Source: a virus
Length of the DNA: 31,277 nt
IMG/VR virus record: IMGVR_UViG_3300031565_000226
Coordinates: 1-31,277 of that record
Direction: 5' to 3' (one strand)
How positions within the stretch are numbered: the stretch's first letter is position 1; each line of letters starts with the position of its first letter. A model generated the notes under the pieces. The model was not told the DNA's origin, searched no databases, and was given only the letters and a program-made list of their open reading frames with translations. A program made the translations under genes and the position numbers. Below, piece by piece: positions 1 through 5,739 of the stretch.

Positions 1-2
1 TC

Positions 3-1043
3 AGCGCACTGGATGAACTGGAAGACATAGATATAGGTGACCCGGACGCGCTCAAGCGCATATTGAAACGGTTCATCGCACGGGACAGATCCCTGAAAGC
101 TGGCACGTATCTTGCTACACATGTAGAGGACGATGACTTTGACCCGAGCATACCATACGCTATGCTGGAGGAGGCGGTCAACGCATCGGTAGTGCTGGAC
201 GCGGACGTGATAGATTTACATACTGCTCAGTCTCCGGCAGACCCCACTCGCACAGGCGTCATAGGGTTTGGCTTTTCGGACGAACTTGACAAACTACTAG
301 ACGGAGGTACCGCTAATGGGGAGCTTTCCTTATATGTTGCACCATCAGGCGTCGGCAAAACTTCTTTCCTATGGGGGAGTCTGGCCTACGCCGCCTCAAG
401 GGGCCGCGCTTGCTTGGGAATTACACTGGAGATCAACAGTCGCAAATGTATCCAACGGGTTGACCAATGGCTCACCGGCATGGATAAGTACGAACTGGCA
501 GCCAATCCGTTTGCTGCCCTCAAGAAGCGAGAAGGACTAGCAGGCAAAGTCTGGATCAAGGACTGGACTGCGCGGCAGCCTACAGTCGATGACATCCGTG
601 CGCTGATCCTTCAGATGCGGCAGCGCGGGCAGGCTGTGGACTATGTGATGATAGACTACATGGAGCTTGTGCGCCCAGACCATTTCAACATCAACCAAGT
701 CCGTCACGGGTACTCACAGATAGCCAAGTCCCTGCGCGTCATGAGCAAGGCCCTGGATGTCCCGGTCGTGTCCGCGTGGCAAACCAACAGAGGTGGTGCA
801 GACAAGCATGTGCTGTCTAAGACCGACGTTGGGGAGGACTGGGGAGTTATTAAGATTGCCGATATTGCGCTCGGCCTAAACCAGAACGCCGAGGAGCTGC
901 AGCAGAAGATTATGAGAGTCAATATTCTAAAGCAGCGGGAGTCTACGGCTAGGAGCCTAGTCACCATGCGCTGTGATCTTGATAGGATGGTTATCAAGCG
1001 TCCAGATGTAATTACGGACCCAGAAGTGGAGGAAGTGGCATGA
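3..1043 (+). CDS. DnaB-like replicative DNA helicase, 5'-partial
   Basis: The reading frame is open from the window edge (base 3) and has no upstream stop, so the true start lies outside. An internal TTG at 63 is only the first start-like codon in view. Counting residues from that TTG, a RecA-fold ATPase core is clear: Walker A GVGKT at 96-100, the DnaB-type TLEIN with a likely catalytic Glu near 123, Walker B VMIDY near 195-199, and a VPVVSAWQTNRGG strand near 233-245. DnaB-family proteins with this core are hexameric 5'-3' helicases that unwind DNA at the fork; here it should serve phage DNA replication in the cytoplasm. The stop overlaps the next start as ATGA, implying translational coupling. 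A RadA/KaiC-type ATPase is the main alternative, but a DnaB-type helicase fits the motifs and phage context better. Confidence 0.85.
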   Translation, partial: SALDELEDIDIGDPDALKRILKRFIARDRSLKAGTYLATHVEDDDFDPSIPYAMLEEAVNASVVLDADVIDLHTAQSPADPTRTGVIGFGFSDELDKLLDGGTANGELSLYVAPSGVGKTSFLWGSLAYAASRGRACLGITLEINSRKCIQRVDQWLTGMDKYELAANPFAALKKREGLAGKVWIKDWTARQPTVDDIRALILQMRQRGQAVDYVMIDYMELVRPDHFNINQVRHGYSQIAKSLRVMSKALDVPVVSAWQTNRGGADKHVLSKTDVGEDWGVIKIADIALGLNQNAEELQQKIMRVNILKQRESTARSLVTMRCDLDRMVIKRPDVITDPEVEEVA

Positions 1044-1369
1044 GTGAGTGGAAAGAAATCACGAAGATGCTGGGAAAGTGGAAGTTGCTGCACGACAGGA
1101 TAGCGATCTTCCCGGACAAACCAAAGGACACTTACGGGAATGGCTTGATCGCACGGCCCATCATCGCGCAGAATGCGCCCCTTTCTGGGGTAGTGGTGGC
1201 CCTGGGAACGGACAAGGAGAACTTGCCAGATGGGCTGAAGCTTGGGCAACGGGTGTTCTTTAACAAGTACAACATTGTAGAGTTTCAGTTCACGACTGAC
1301 GATAACACAGATTTTGTGGTGACTGTGCTGCACTCGCGGGATCTGTACTGGTTTGAGGATTCAAAATGA
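1040..1369 (+). CDS. GroES-like co-chaperonin (phage-encoded)
   Basis: The 109-residue protein follows the GroES pattern in order. It has LHDRIAIFP at 17-25, a mobile-loop region with a GLIA tripeptide-like segment at 35-38 (the counterpart of the GroES GIVL contact with GroEL), GVVVALG at 50-56, LKLGQRVFFNKY at 66-77, and a C-terminal VLHSRDLYWFE strand resembling the GroES end. GroES forms a heptameric lid on GroEL. T4 gp31 shows that a phage lid can replace the host one to fold the capsid protein. No GroEL-type gene is in the window, so the partner would be the host chaperonin. The protein is about 12 residues longer than E. coli GroES, with additions at the N-terminus and near 82-92. It is coupled by ATGA overlaps to both neighbours in the replication operon. 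Confidence 0.8.
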   Translation: MSEWKEITKMLGKWKLLHDRIAIFPDKPKDTYGNGLIARPIIAQNAPLSGVVVALGTDKENLPDGLKLGQRVFFNKYNIVEFQFTTDDNTDFVVTVLHSRDLYWFEDSK

Positions 1370-1974
1370 AAGACGTAAAAGGTACGCTCATAATCGGCCT
1401 GGACCCAGGCGTTACGCGCTTCGGGGCGGTCGCGATTGATGACCAGAGAGGAGTGCCGGTGGCCTGGGCTACGTTCCATAGTGCTGGTAAGGCTCATAAG
1501 AAGCGGGCTACATATCATCGGGTAGTGTCCCTGTCGGAACAGGTGGTGGCGTGGGCCAAGTCGATCACGCAGGGTTATCGGCATGTGGGCATTGTGATTG
1601 AGAAGCCTATATATAACAGCAACGCCAAGTCATTCGAGATCCAGTGGCGTTTGTTCCAACAGGTTTTGACATTCCTGCGGCACATGACTGCTCCGGACTG
1701 GTTCCTGGAGGTGTCAAACGGGACCGCAAAAAAATGCGCCACCGGAAACGGCAACGCAAGCAAGACAGATATGGTGTGTGCCAGCCATTTCGACGGGCCA
1801 GGGTACGATAGGGAGGACCAGGAGGCTCTGGCAGACGCGGAAGCGATAGCCAACTGCTGGTTCGTTGGATCAGAGGACGGGCGACCTATGGGGGCGTACA
1901 GTCCACTGTCTAAGGCAGATTCCTGCCACCCTGGCCCAGTTATTCAAGGAGGCGGGGATGCTAAAAATAGTTAA
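1366..1974 (+). CDS. RuvC-type Holliday junction resolvase
   Basis: The 202-residue protein has the RNase H-fold resolvase signature. IIGLDPGVTRFG at 9-20 supplies the first catalytic Asp (D13), IVIEKP at 76-81 supplies Glu79, and the acidic helix EALADAEAIA around 153-162 resembles the C-terminal RuvC DxxD helix. RuvC enzymes cut four-way junctions symmetrically; phage versions debranch replicated DNA before packaging. It is the last gene of the rightward operon and starts at an ATGA overlap with the co-chaperonin gene. The stop is at 1974 and the operon's probable terminator lies further right, at 2081-2108. An A7 run at 1728-1734 inside the gene is part of a terminator for the opposing operon. 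The C-terminal 30 residues after the catalytic helix look disordered. Confidence 0.85.
   Translation: MKDVKGTLIIGLDPGVTRFGAVAIDDQRGVPVAWATFHSAGKAHKKRATYHRVVSLSEQVVAWAKSITQGYRHVGIVIEKPIYNSNAKSFEIQWRLFQQVLTFLRHMTAPDWFLEVSNGTAKKCATGNGNASKTDMVCASHFDGPGYDREDQEALADAEAIANCWFVGSEDGRPMGAYSPLSKADSCHPGPVIQGGGDAKNS
1728..1757 (-). terminator. Intrinsic terminator of the leftward late operon, inside the resolvase gene
   Basis: Read on the minus strand, GCGTTGCC (1757-1750), loop GTTTCC and GGTGGCGC (1743-1736) form an 8-bp stem, followed by A and seven T (1734-1728). Three of the pairs are G-U wobbles. On the plus strand the same positions become A-C mismatches, so the hairpin is stable only in leftward RNA. 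It lies about 250 nt after the last late gene stop at 2005. Confidence 0.65.
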
Positions 1975-2004
1975 GTGTAAGTATAGGCACGGGCGGGAGT
2001 GTAG

Positions 2005-2370
2005 CTACTTGACCTTAACCATCTCGCGCCCAACGTAGACACCAAGAGCAAACAAGCCCACCTTAAACACAGTAGAATTGCCCAGCTTCTCGATAAAGCT
2101 GGGTTTTTCTACGTCATTTCGCTGCATTAATATGCTGATGGTATTGGCCTGAATAGCTGTGTCGCGCTCTAACAGTTCAATTTCTCCAGTAAAAAGTACC
2201 AGATCCTGAGCAAGGAGGAGCGCAGCAGCTTCATAGTCACCATTAGTTTTGCCGAGCGCATGGTCAACCAGTGCCTCCGCGTCTTGTGCGTATACGTTCG
2301 CGCACATCATCAACGCGCTCAACAATAGGCTTGCTGCGCTTAACCTCAAGCTCTTTCTCAGCCACATCAT
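2005..2370 (-). CDS. Exported small protein, outer-spanin candidate
   Basis: The 121-residue product has a signal peptide (basic MMWLRKSLRLS, hydrophobic core, probable VYA cleavage near residue 28) and a second hydrophobic stretch near the C-terminus (about 98-116). It starts inside the 3' end of the upstream 76-aa gene in another frame (107-bp overlap) with a GGAGG 9 nt before the ATG, so it is a genuine overlapping gene. The arrangement matches Rz/Rz1 spanin pairs, which fuse inner and outer membranes at lysis. However, the Cys in SALMMC is not preceded by the usual small residue of a lipobox, the protein is not proline-rich, and a C-terminal hydrophobic segment is unusual for Rz1. It could instead be another lysis accessory protein. 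A rightward terminator is buried in its sequence. Confidence 0.5.
   Translation of the reverse strand: MMWLRKSLRLSAASLLLSALMMCANVYAQDAEALVDHALGKTNGDYEAAALLLAQDLVLFTGEIELLERDTAIQANTISILMQRNDVEKPSFIEKLGNSTVFKVGLFALGVYVGREMVKVK
2081..2108 (+). terminator. Intrinsic terminator of the rightward replication operon, inside the last late gene
   Basis: CCCAGCTT (2081-2088), a 7-nt loop and AAGCTGGG (2096-2103) form a perfect 8-bp stem followed directly by TTTTT (2104-2108). The T-run exists only on the plus strand, so it should stop transcripts coming from the resolvase gene, which ends at 1974. It is embedded antisense in the coding sequence of the 2005-2370 gene. Confidence 0.8.
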
Positions 2371-2494
2371 TTAACAGATCCTCCTCCCGCTCCAGCCCTT
2401 CCAGCTTGGCCTTCTTAAAGCCCCACCTGCGGCCTGCAAAGTAAATAGAGATGAGGCCCAAGACTGCTAGGATTGCCCCCCATATCTTCTTCAT
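2264..2494 (-). CDS. Small membrane protein, inner-spanin candidate
   Basis: The 76-residue protein has an N-terminal membrane segment (about residues 5-20, IWGAILAVLGLISIYFAG). A highly charged helix of about 50 residues follows, likely coiled coil, with a basic C-terminus. Type II single-span proteins with a periplasmic coiled coil are typical inner-membrane spanins (Rz). The gene begins at an ATGA overlap with the stop of the exported 357-aa gene, and its 3' end encodes the start of the next gene in a second frame, the classical overlapping spanin layout. No enzymatic motif is visible. The family itself cannot be recognised from sequence, so the call rests on topology, overlap and the nearby endolysin. 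Confidence 0.5.
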   Translation of the reverse strand: MKKIWGAILAVLGLISIYFAGRRWGFKKAKLEGLEREEDLLNDVAEKELEVKRSKPIVERVDDVRERIRTRRGGTG

Positions 2495-3564
2495 TCTACA
2501 TTCACCTGCAGACTTTCAGGGTAGGACATGGTTTGTGTTTGGCTACTGCCGATTGTTACTGGTCCCCATCCAGTTGTGTTATGGTTCCCGCTGGAGTCTA
2601 TAACAAAGATATAAGCAGTTTGTCCTGCGGTAAATGTTCCAACATTAAAGGTGAAGGTTAAGCTGCCATCAACCCAGGTGCCATAGGGAATTTGGATCTC
2701 TCGGTGCGTACAATTCGCAAAGCTTGATTCGTTTCCAATTTCTATACGAGCGCGAGTGATATCAATATAAACTTCATCCCAATAGCCCCAGGCCGTAACG
2801 GGGCCATACTGATCGCCCATATATGAAGAAATGAGTACATGAGTAAAGCAGCAGTTAAAGTCAAATGAGGCGTCGGCATGATTTCCGATAAGGGCGTTAT
2901 TCCTGGAGGTATACCAGAACCCACCTCCAGAAGCATGTTTGCCGTTGAACTCCCATCGCTCCCACCCCTGGCCGTATGGTATACGGTTATCTGTTAGATT
3001 AAGGGCCCCGTTGCTGCCATCCATTTCCTGGCCGCTACAGTTTTTTACGTTGCCCCACATATACGGGCCATAGGGTGGATTTGGACCCCAGCCATTTCTA
3101 AAGACGGGGCCATTGGCTGTCCACACAGCATCAGCGATATTGATGAACTTCATGCTGTGAACATTATCTACTCCCTGAATCGTCCCCCTGAAATACCCAG
3201 AGAAATATATCTCTCCGCCATTGCATCCGTTCGGAAAGTTTATAGCATCTAAAACAGAGTCTCCAACTGGTCCCTGTTTCGACGATAGGTGGCCGGAAAC
3301 TCTTGGGGAATCACTGGAATATGTTGGCCAGACACCGTCATAATCTATGAAGGTGTAGAATCTTGAATCGTGTATTTCTTGGCCGTTTGTTCCGTTCTCC
3401 CAATCTCTATAAAGCCACGGCTCCGCTGGAGTTTTGACCCCAAAATCTGTACCAATCAACTGTACTTGCTCGCCTTGGACATATACTCCGGTAACACTTG
3501 TTATGTTGGGTACCCCGTAACACAGCACAGGCAACAACGCGAAAAGTAATATTAGCCTCTTCAT
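2491..3564 (-). CDS. Exported IPT/jelly-roll protein, copy A
   Basis: The 357-residue protein opens with a signal peptide (MKRLILLFALLPVLCYG). An IPT/TIG-like start follows (ITSVTGVYVQGEQVQLIGTDFG, the I..G....G..I.I.G..FG pattern), then a long aromatic- and Gly-rich middle. The last 97 residues begin with YWDEVYIDI, a strand typical of concanavalin-like jelly-roll folds, and then form an Ig-like beta sandwich. The first 20 and the last 97 residues closely match the 375-aa gene at 4611-5738, while the middles differ. This is the pattern of proteins that swap a binding domain between constant ends. It probably binds glycans at the cell envelope or outside; no catalytic motif is seen. It lies between the holin candidate and the spanin pair, joined by ATGA overlaps on both sides, a strange place for a 1-kb fibre-type gene. 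Confidence 0.6.
   Translation of the reverse strand: MKRLILLFALLPVLCYGVPNITSVTGVYVQGEQVQLIGTDFGVKTPAEPWLYRDWENGTNGQEIHDSRFYTFIDYDGVWPTYSSDSPRVSGHLSSKQGPVGDSVLDAINFPNGCNGGEIYFSGYFRGTIQGVDNVHSMKFINIADAVWTANGPVFRNGWGPNPPYGPYMWGNVKNCSGQEMDGSNGALNLTDNRIPYGQGWERWEFNGKHASGGGFWYTSRNNALIGNHADASFDFNCCFTHVLISSYMGDQYGPVTAWGYWDEVYIDITRARIEIGNESSFANCTHREIQIPYGTWVDGSLTFTFNVGTFTAGQTAYIFVIDSSGNHNTTGWGPVTIGSSQTQTMSYPESLQVNVE
2498..2533. repeat. 36-bp repeat, 3' end of copy A
   Basis: This matches 4618-4653 in 33 of 36 bases, in the same orientation. It encodes the conserved C-terminal residues of the two paralogous exported proteins. Confidence 0.8.
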
Positions 3565-3565
3565 T
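3530..3565. repeat. 36-bp repeat, 5' end of copy A
   Basis: This matches 5704-5739 in 33 of 36 bases, in the same orientation. It covers the start codon and signal-peptide coding region of the two paralogous exported genes. Confidence 0.8.
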
Positions 3566-3767
3566 TTTCGTCCACACCGCTCTTAGACTTCTGCACTTTA
3601 TCAAAGGCAATTCCGCCAAAGTGTACGGCACTGACACCCAGCAAGGCAATTTGTGCGTTGGCCGAAATGCCTCCACCGGAAAACTTGTTTACGATTTCCA
3701 CAGTAAACACTCCGAGAATAGCTACGAGGTAGGCGACTAGCCTACGGGAGCCGATCATATTAGTCAT
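3561..3767 (-). CDS. Two-span membrane protein, holin candidate
   Basis: The 68-residue protein has two hydrophobic segments (about 9-28 and 37-55) separated by a Gly/Ser/Asn turn, short termini, and a charged tail (DKVQKSKSGVDEK). This is the usual form of a class II holin, which would make lesions in the inner membrane and release the endolysin to the periplasm. The endolysin at 4054-4365 has no signal sequence and so needs such a protein. The gene overlaps both neighbours by ATGA. Holins share little sequence, so the call rests on size, topology and position. The single-span 97-aa protein upstream is the alternative holin, in which case this one could be an antiholin. Confidence 0.6.
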   Translation of the reverse strand: MTNMIGSRRLVAYLVAILGVFTVEIVNKFSGGGISANAQIALLGVSAVHFGGIAFDKVQKSKSGVDEK

Positions 3768-4057
3768 TTTGTGTCACCTTTTTCTTGTTCTTCCTGAAGC
3801 CACTGTTTATAATTCTCTTCCAAAGTGTGCTTGTCTGAATTAATCCTTACTTCCCGCTGTAAGACAGTAAGAATGTCTGTCGTCAGTTCTAGCTGTGTTG
3901 AAAGAGCCAAGTCATTAAACTCACGTTTAAACTGCTCATCTTTAAGCTTAAATTCTATACTGGTTTTCCAAGACATGGCTGCAACGATAAACGTCAGGGC
4001 TAAAATTATATGGCTTATGCTTATCTCTGAGTTGAACTTTAACTTTGGTGCTGTCAT
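3764..4057 (-). CDS. Single-span membrane protein of the lysis cluster
   Basis: The 97-residue protein has a short N-terminal tail, one membrane segment (about 15-31, SHIILALTFIVAAMSW) and a long charged helix (about 33-97) likely to form a coiled coil. It lies between endolysin and holin candidates with ATGA overlaps on both sides. Possible roles are a one-span holin or pinholin, an antiholin, or an inner-membrane spanin. Its topology resembles that of the 76-aa protein at 2264-2494, so the cluster carries two proteins of the spanin-like form. No motif decides between these roles. Confidence 0.45.
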   Translation of the reverse strand: MTAPKLKFNSEISISHIILALTFIVAAMSWKTSIEFKLKDEQFKREFNDLALSTQLELTTDILTVLQREVRINSDKHTLEENYKQWLQEEQEKGDTK

Positions 4058-4365
4058 TTGACCTCTCCATGCTCAAGACTATAGTGATTACCGTCATCAA
4101 ACCTCCCACCCCACGTTCCGCCTATACTCTCCCAGTACTCTCCCAATGGTTTGTGGTCCTCAGTTGTTGTGAGATACTGCCCGTCTTTGAATAGATTAAG
4201 ATCAATTGCCAATCGCTTCCTGTGCAGGGAGTTTACGTGCCCATAGCCACAGCCTGAAGGGCGATAGGCGTCTCCAAATGTAAGTCGATATCCGAGTTGC
4301 TCTGCGTGCAGGATCAGCAGAGCCACCATGTGGACAAGCTTACTCTGTTTCTCCCGGAGGATCAT
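4054..4365 (-). CDS. M15-family peptidase endolysin
   Basis: The 103-residue protein matches the zinc peptidase M15 pattern. It has a GDAYRP segment at 31-36, SLHRKRLAIDLNL at 46-58 with zinc ligands His48 and Asp55, and FDDGNHY at 89-95 with a likely catalytic Asp91 and zinc ligand His94. M15 phage enzymes cut peptide bonds in the peptidoglycan stem (L-Ala-D-Glu or D-Ala-D-Ala type). The length is near that of a bare catalytic domain, with no cell-wall-binding domain, as is common in phages of Gram-negative hosts. No signal peptide or SAR segment is visible, so export depends on a holin. The 5' end overlaps the previous gene by 26 bp and the stop overlaps the next start. Confidence 0.85.
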   Translation of the reverse strand: MILREKQSKLVHMVALLILHAEQLGYRLTFGDAYRPSGCGYGHVNSLHRKRLAIDLNLFKDGQYLTTTEDHKPLGEYWESIGGTWGGRFDDGNHYSLEHGEVK

Positions 4366-4606
4366 AAAATACCATCCTGTCTGTTATCGCCCCAATAGGA
4401 ATGGCATGCTCAGAAGCCCAGGTGTCTGCCCGGTAGTCATATCCAGCACCAATTTTAAGGTACGTAGAGGTCTCTTCTACAATGTGGCCACACGAATAGC
4501 ATTCAACAGGCTGTAACAACCTATTATAATCACTGCCCCATTGATCGTCCTTGTTTATGTCTTCCCACCACACTCCAATAAGAGGGGCGTTGAGCGGTGT
4601 TGGCAT
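4340..4606 (-). CDS. Conserved-looking small protein with a CxxC motif, unknown function
   Basis: The product is 88 residues from the ATG at 4606, which has GGAG 7 nt upstream. An in-frame ATG at 4621 would add five residues but its only SD-like sequence is too close. The sequence is rich in Trp, Tyr and acidic residues and holds one CYSC pair near residue 36, perhaps half of a metal knuckle. No signal peptide or membrane span is seen. It lies between the exported 375-aa gene, whose stop at 4611 is just upstream, and the endolysin gene, which it overlaps. I do not recognise the family. Its position suggests a lysis-associated or fibre-associated role, but nothing in the sequence proves either. 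Confidence 0.6.
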   Translation of the reverse strand: MPTPLNAPLIGVWWEDINKDDQWGSDYNRLLQPVECYSCGHIVEETSTYLKIGAGYDYRADTWASEHAIPIGAITDRMVFYDPPGETE

Positions 4607-4610
4607 GATG

Positions 4611-5738
4611 TTACTCCACATTCACCTGCAGGTTTTCGGGGTAGGACATGGTTGGTTCTTGGCCGGAGCCTACAGTAACACGTACACCTTCATCTGGAGG
4701 ATTATTGTCAGCATCAATGACAAATATATAGGCATGTTGTCCGGGTGTAAATGTGCCCACATTGACCGTGAAAGTTAACTGCCCGTCTGTCCAGGTATCT
4801 CTTGGTATCTGAATTTCTCTGTTATTGCAACTAGTATAACTTATATTATCCCCCATCTCGACCCTGGCCCATGTATCATCTACATATACATCGTCATAAT
4901 AAAGTTTAACCGTATGTCCAGCCGGGACATTTGAAAGATAAGCACCTATCATAAACCGATTTAGTGTTAGACCGCCAGAACATTCCATGTGAGACCCATT
5001 TATCGGATAAGTATCACCAGATTGAAAAAAGTCATTATAATTTATTGTTGTTAAAAGATATGCGTCTGGAGTGTCTAGGGAGCCTTTATCAAACACAAAC
5101 TGGAAGTCATTCCATTGGTGGTTATTGAATGTAGCAGTATATTGTGTTCGTTCGCCGGAAAACCCGCAATCAAGAACTTCGTATCTAGCCCATCGGTTAT
5201 TCCCACTTCCAGTATTGCCATCAAACTCAGCTACAAGTTGTACTTCTGGGTCATCACTGTAGTTCCCGGTTGATGGGTACCAATACATCAACTTTACTTT
5301 GGATATCTCGCCGGGTGGAGGAGGATAGTTGGTTCCCCAGTCAAACCAAATTTTTCCTTTAACAAAACATTTTTGGTCTGTTATAATCGCGCCGTCTGTG
5401 CGCATTGTTTGGAAATCATATCCATCAAGTGAACGCTCACCACAGAATTGACCCACGGGCGTTCCGTCACGCGTTTCATTAACAGAATATTCTGGCCAAC
5501 AGTAAGTATTTGCACTATAAGTAATATACCACCCATCCTCGTCCAGAAGCTCACCAACAGTTCCTCCGTTAAAGTCAGCCCATCGCTTTGGAGCGACAGG
5601 ATTTTTTATCCCAAACCCAGATCCAGTTATAGTGATGCTTTCTCCGTCAACAATGCTGCCAATGACAGGAGCATCAATAACAGGCACTCCGTAACAAAGT
5701 GCTGGCAACAACACGAAAAGTAATATTAGCTTTTTCAT
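4611..5738 (-). CDS. Exported IPT/jelly-roll protein, copy B
   Basis: The 375-residue protein starts with a signal peptide nearly identical to copy A (MKKLILLFVLLPALCYG). An IPT-like segment follows (SIVDGESITITGSGFGIKNP, about 28-47). The central region differs from copy A. The shared C-terminal block starts near residue 280 with YYDDVYVDDTWARVEMG and ends in an Ig-like sandwich. The DDVYVDD strand and the surrounding Gly/aromatic pattern suggest a concanavalin-like lectin or polysaccharide-binding jelly roll. It should be exported through Sec, so it is either a periplasmic or extracellular glycan-binding protein or a fibre with an atypical leader. It is coupled by ATGA to the Fn3 gene upstream. 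With copy A it flanks the endolysin and holin genes. Confidence 0.6.
   Translation of the reverse strand: MKKLILLFVLLPALCYGVPVIDAPVIGSIVDGESITITGSGFGIKNPVAPKRWADFNGGTVGELLDEDGWYITYSANTYCWPEYSVNETRDGTPVGQFCGERSLDGYDFQTMRTDGAIITDQKCFVKGKIWFDWGTNYPPPPGEISKVKLMYWYPSTGNYSDDPEVQLVAEFDGNTGSGNNRWARYEVLDCGFSGERTQYTATFNNHQWNDFQFVFDKGSLDTPDAYLLTTINYNDFFQSGDTYPINGSHMECSGGLTLNRFMIGAYLSNVPAGHTVKLYYDDVYVDDTWARVEMGDNISYTSCNNREIQIPRDTWTDGQLTFTVNVGTFTPGQHAYIFVIDADNNPPDEGVRVTVGSGQEPTMSYPENLQVNVE
4618..4653. repeat. 36-bp repeat, 3' end of copy B
   Basis: This is the partner of 2498-2533 (33 of 36 bases identical, direct orientation, about 2.1 kb apart). Recombination between the two would remove the endolysin and holin genes. 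Confidence 0.8.
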
Positions 5739-5739
5739 T
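5704..5739. repeat. 36-bp repeat, 5' end of copy B
   Basis: This is the partner of 3530-3565 (33 of 36 bases identical, direct orientation). Confidence 0.8.

Noticed and set aside
704-1333. 209-aa open frame on the minus strand opposite the helicase and GroES-like genes
   Set aside because: It is antisense to two genes with clear motifs, has no recognisable domain or SD, and has the composition of a shadow frame.
1728-1757. A-AAA-AAA slippery site with a downstream hairpin in the resolvase gene, as a programmed -1 frameshift
   Set aside because: The hairpin begins one base after the A-run, too close for a frameshift stimulator, and has three mismatches in the plus-strand RNA. The -1 product would lose the last catalytic acidic helix. 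A minus-strand terminator explains it better.
2284-2310. Lipobox in the outer-spanin candidate (Cys in SALMMC)
   Set aside because: The residue before Cys is Met, not Gly/Ala/Ser, and a better Sec cleavage site (VYA) follows.
2491-5738. Diversity-generating retroelement acting on the two paralogous exported genes
   Set aside because: No reverse transcriptase or template repeat is present, and the variable part is the whole middle rather than adenine positions near the C-terminus.
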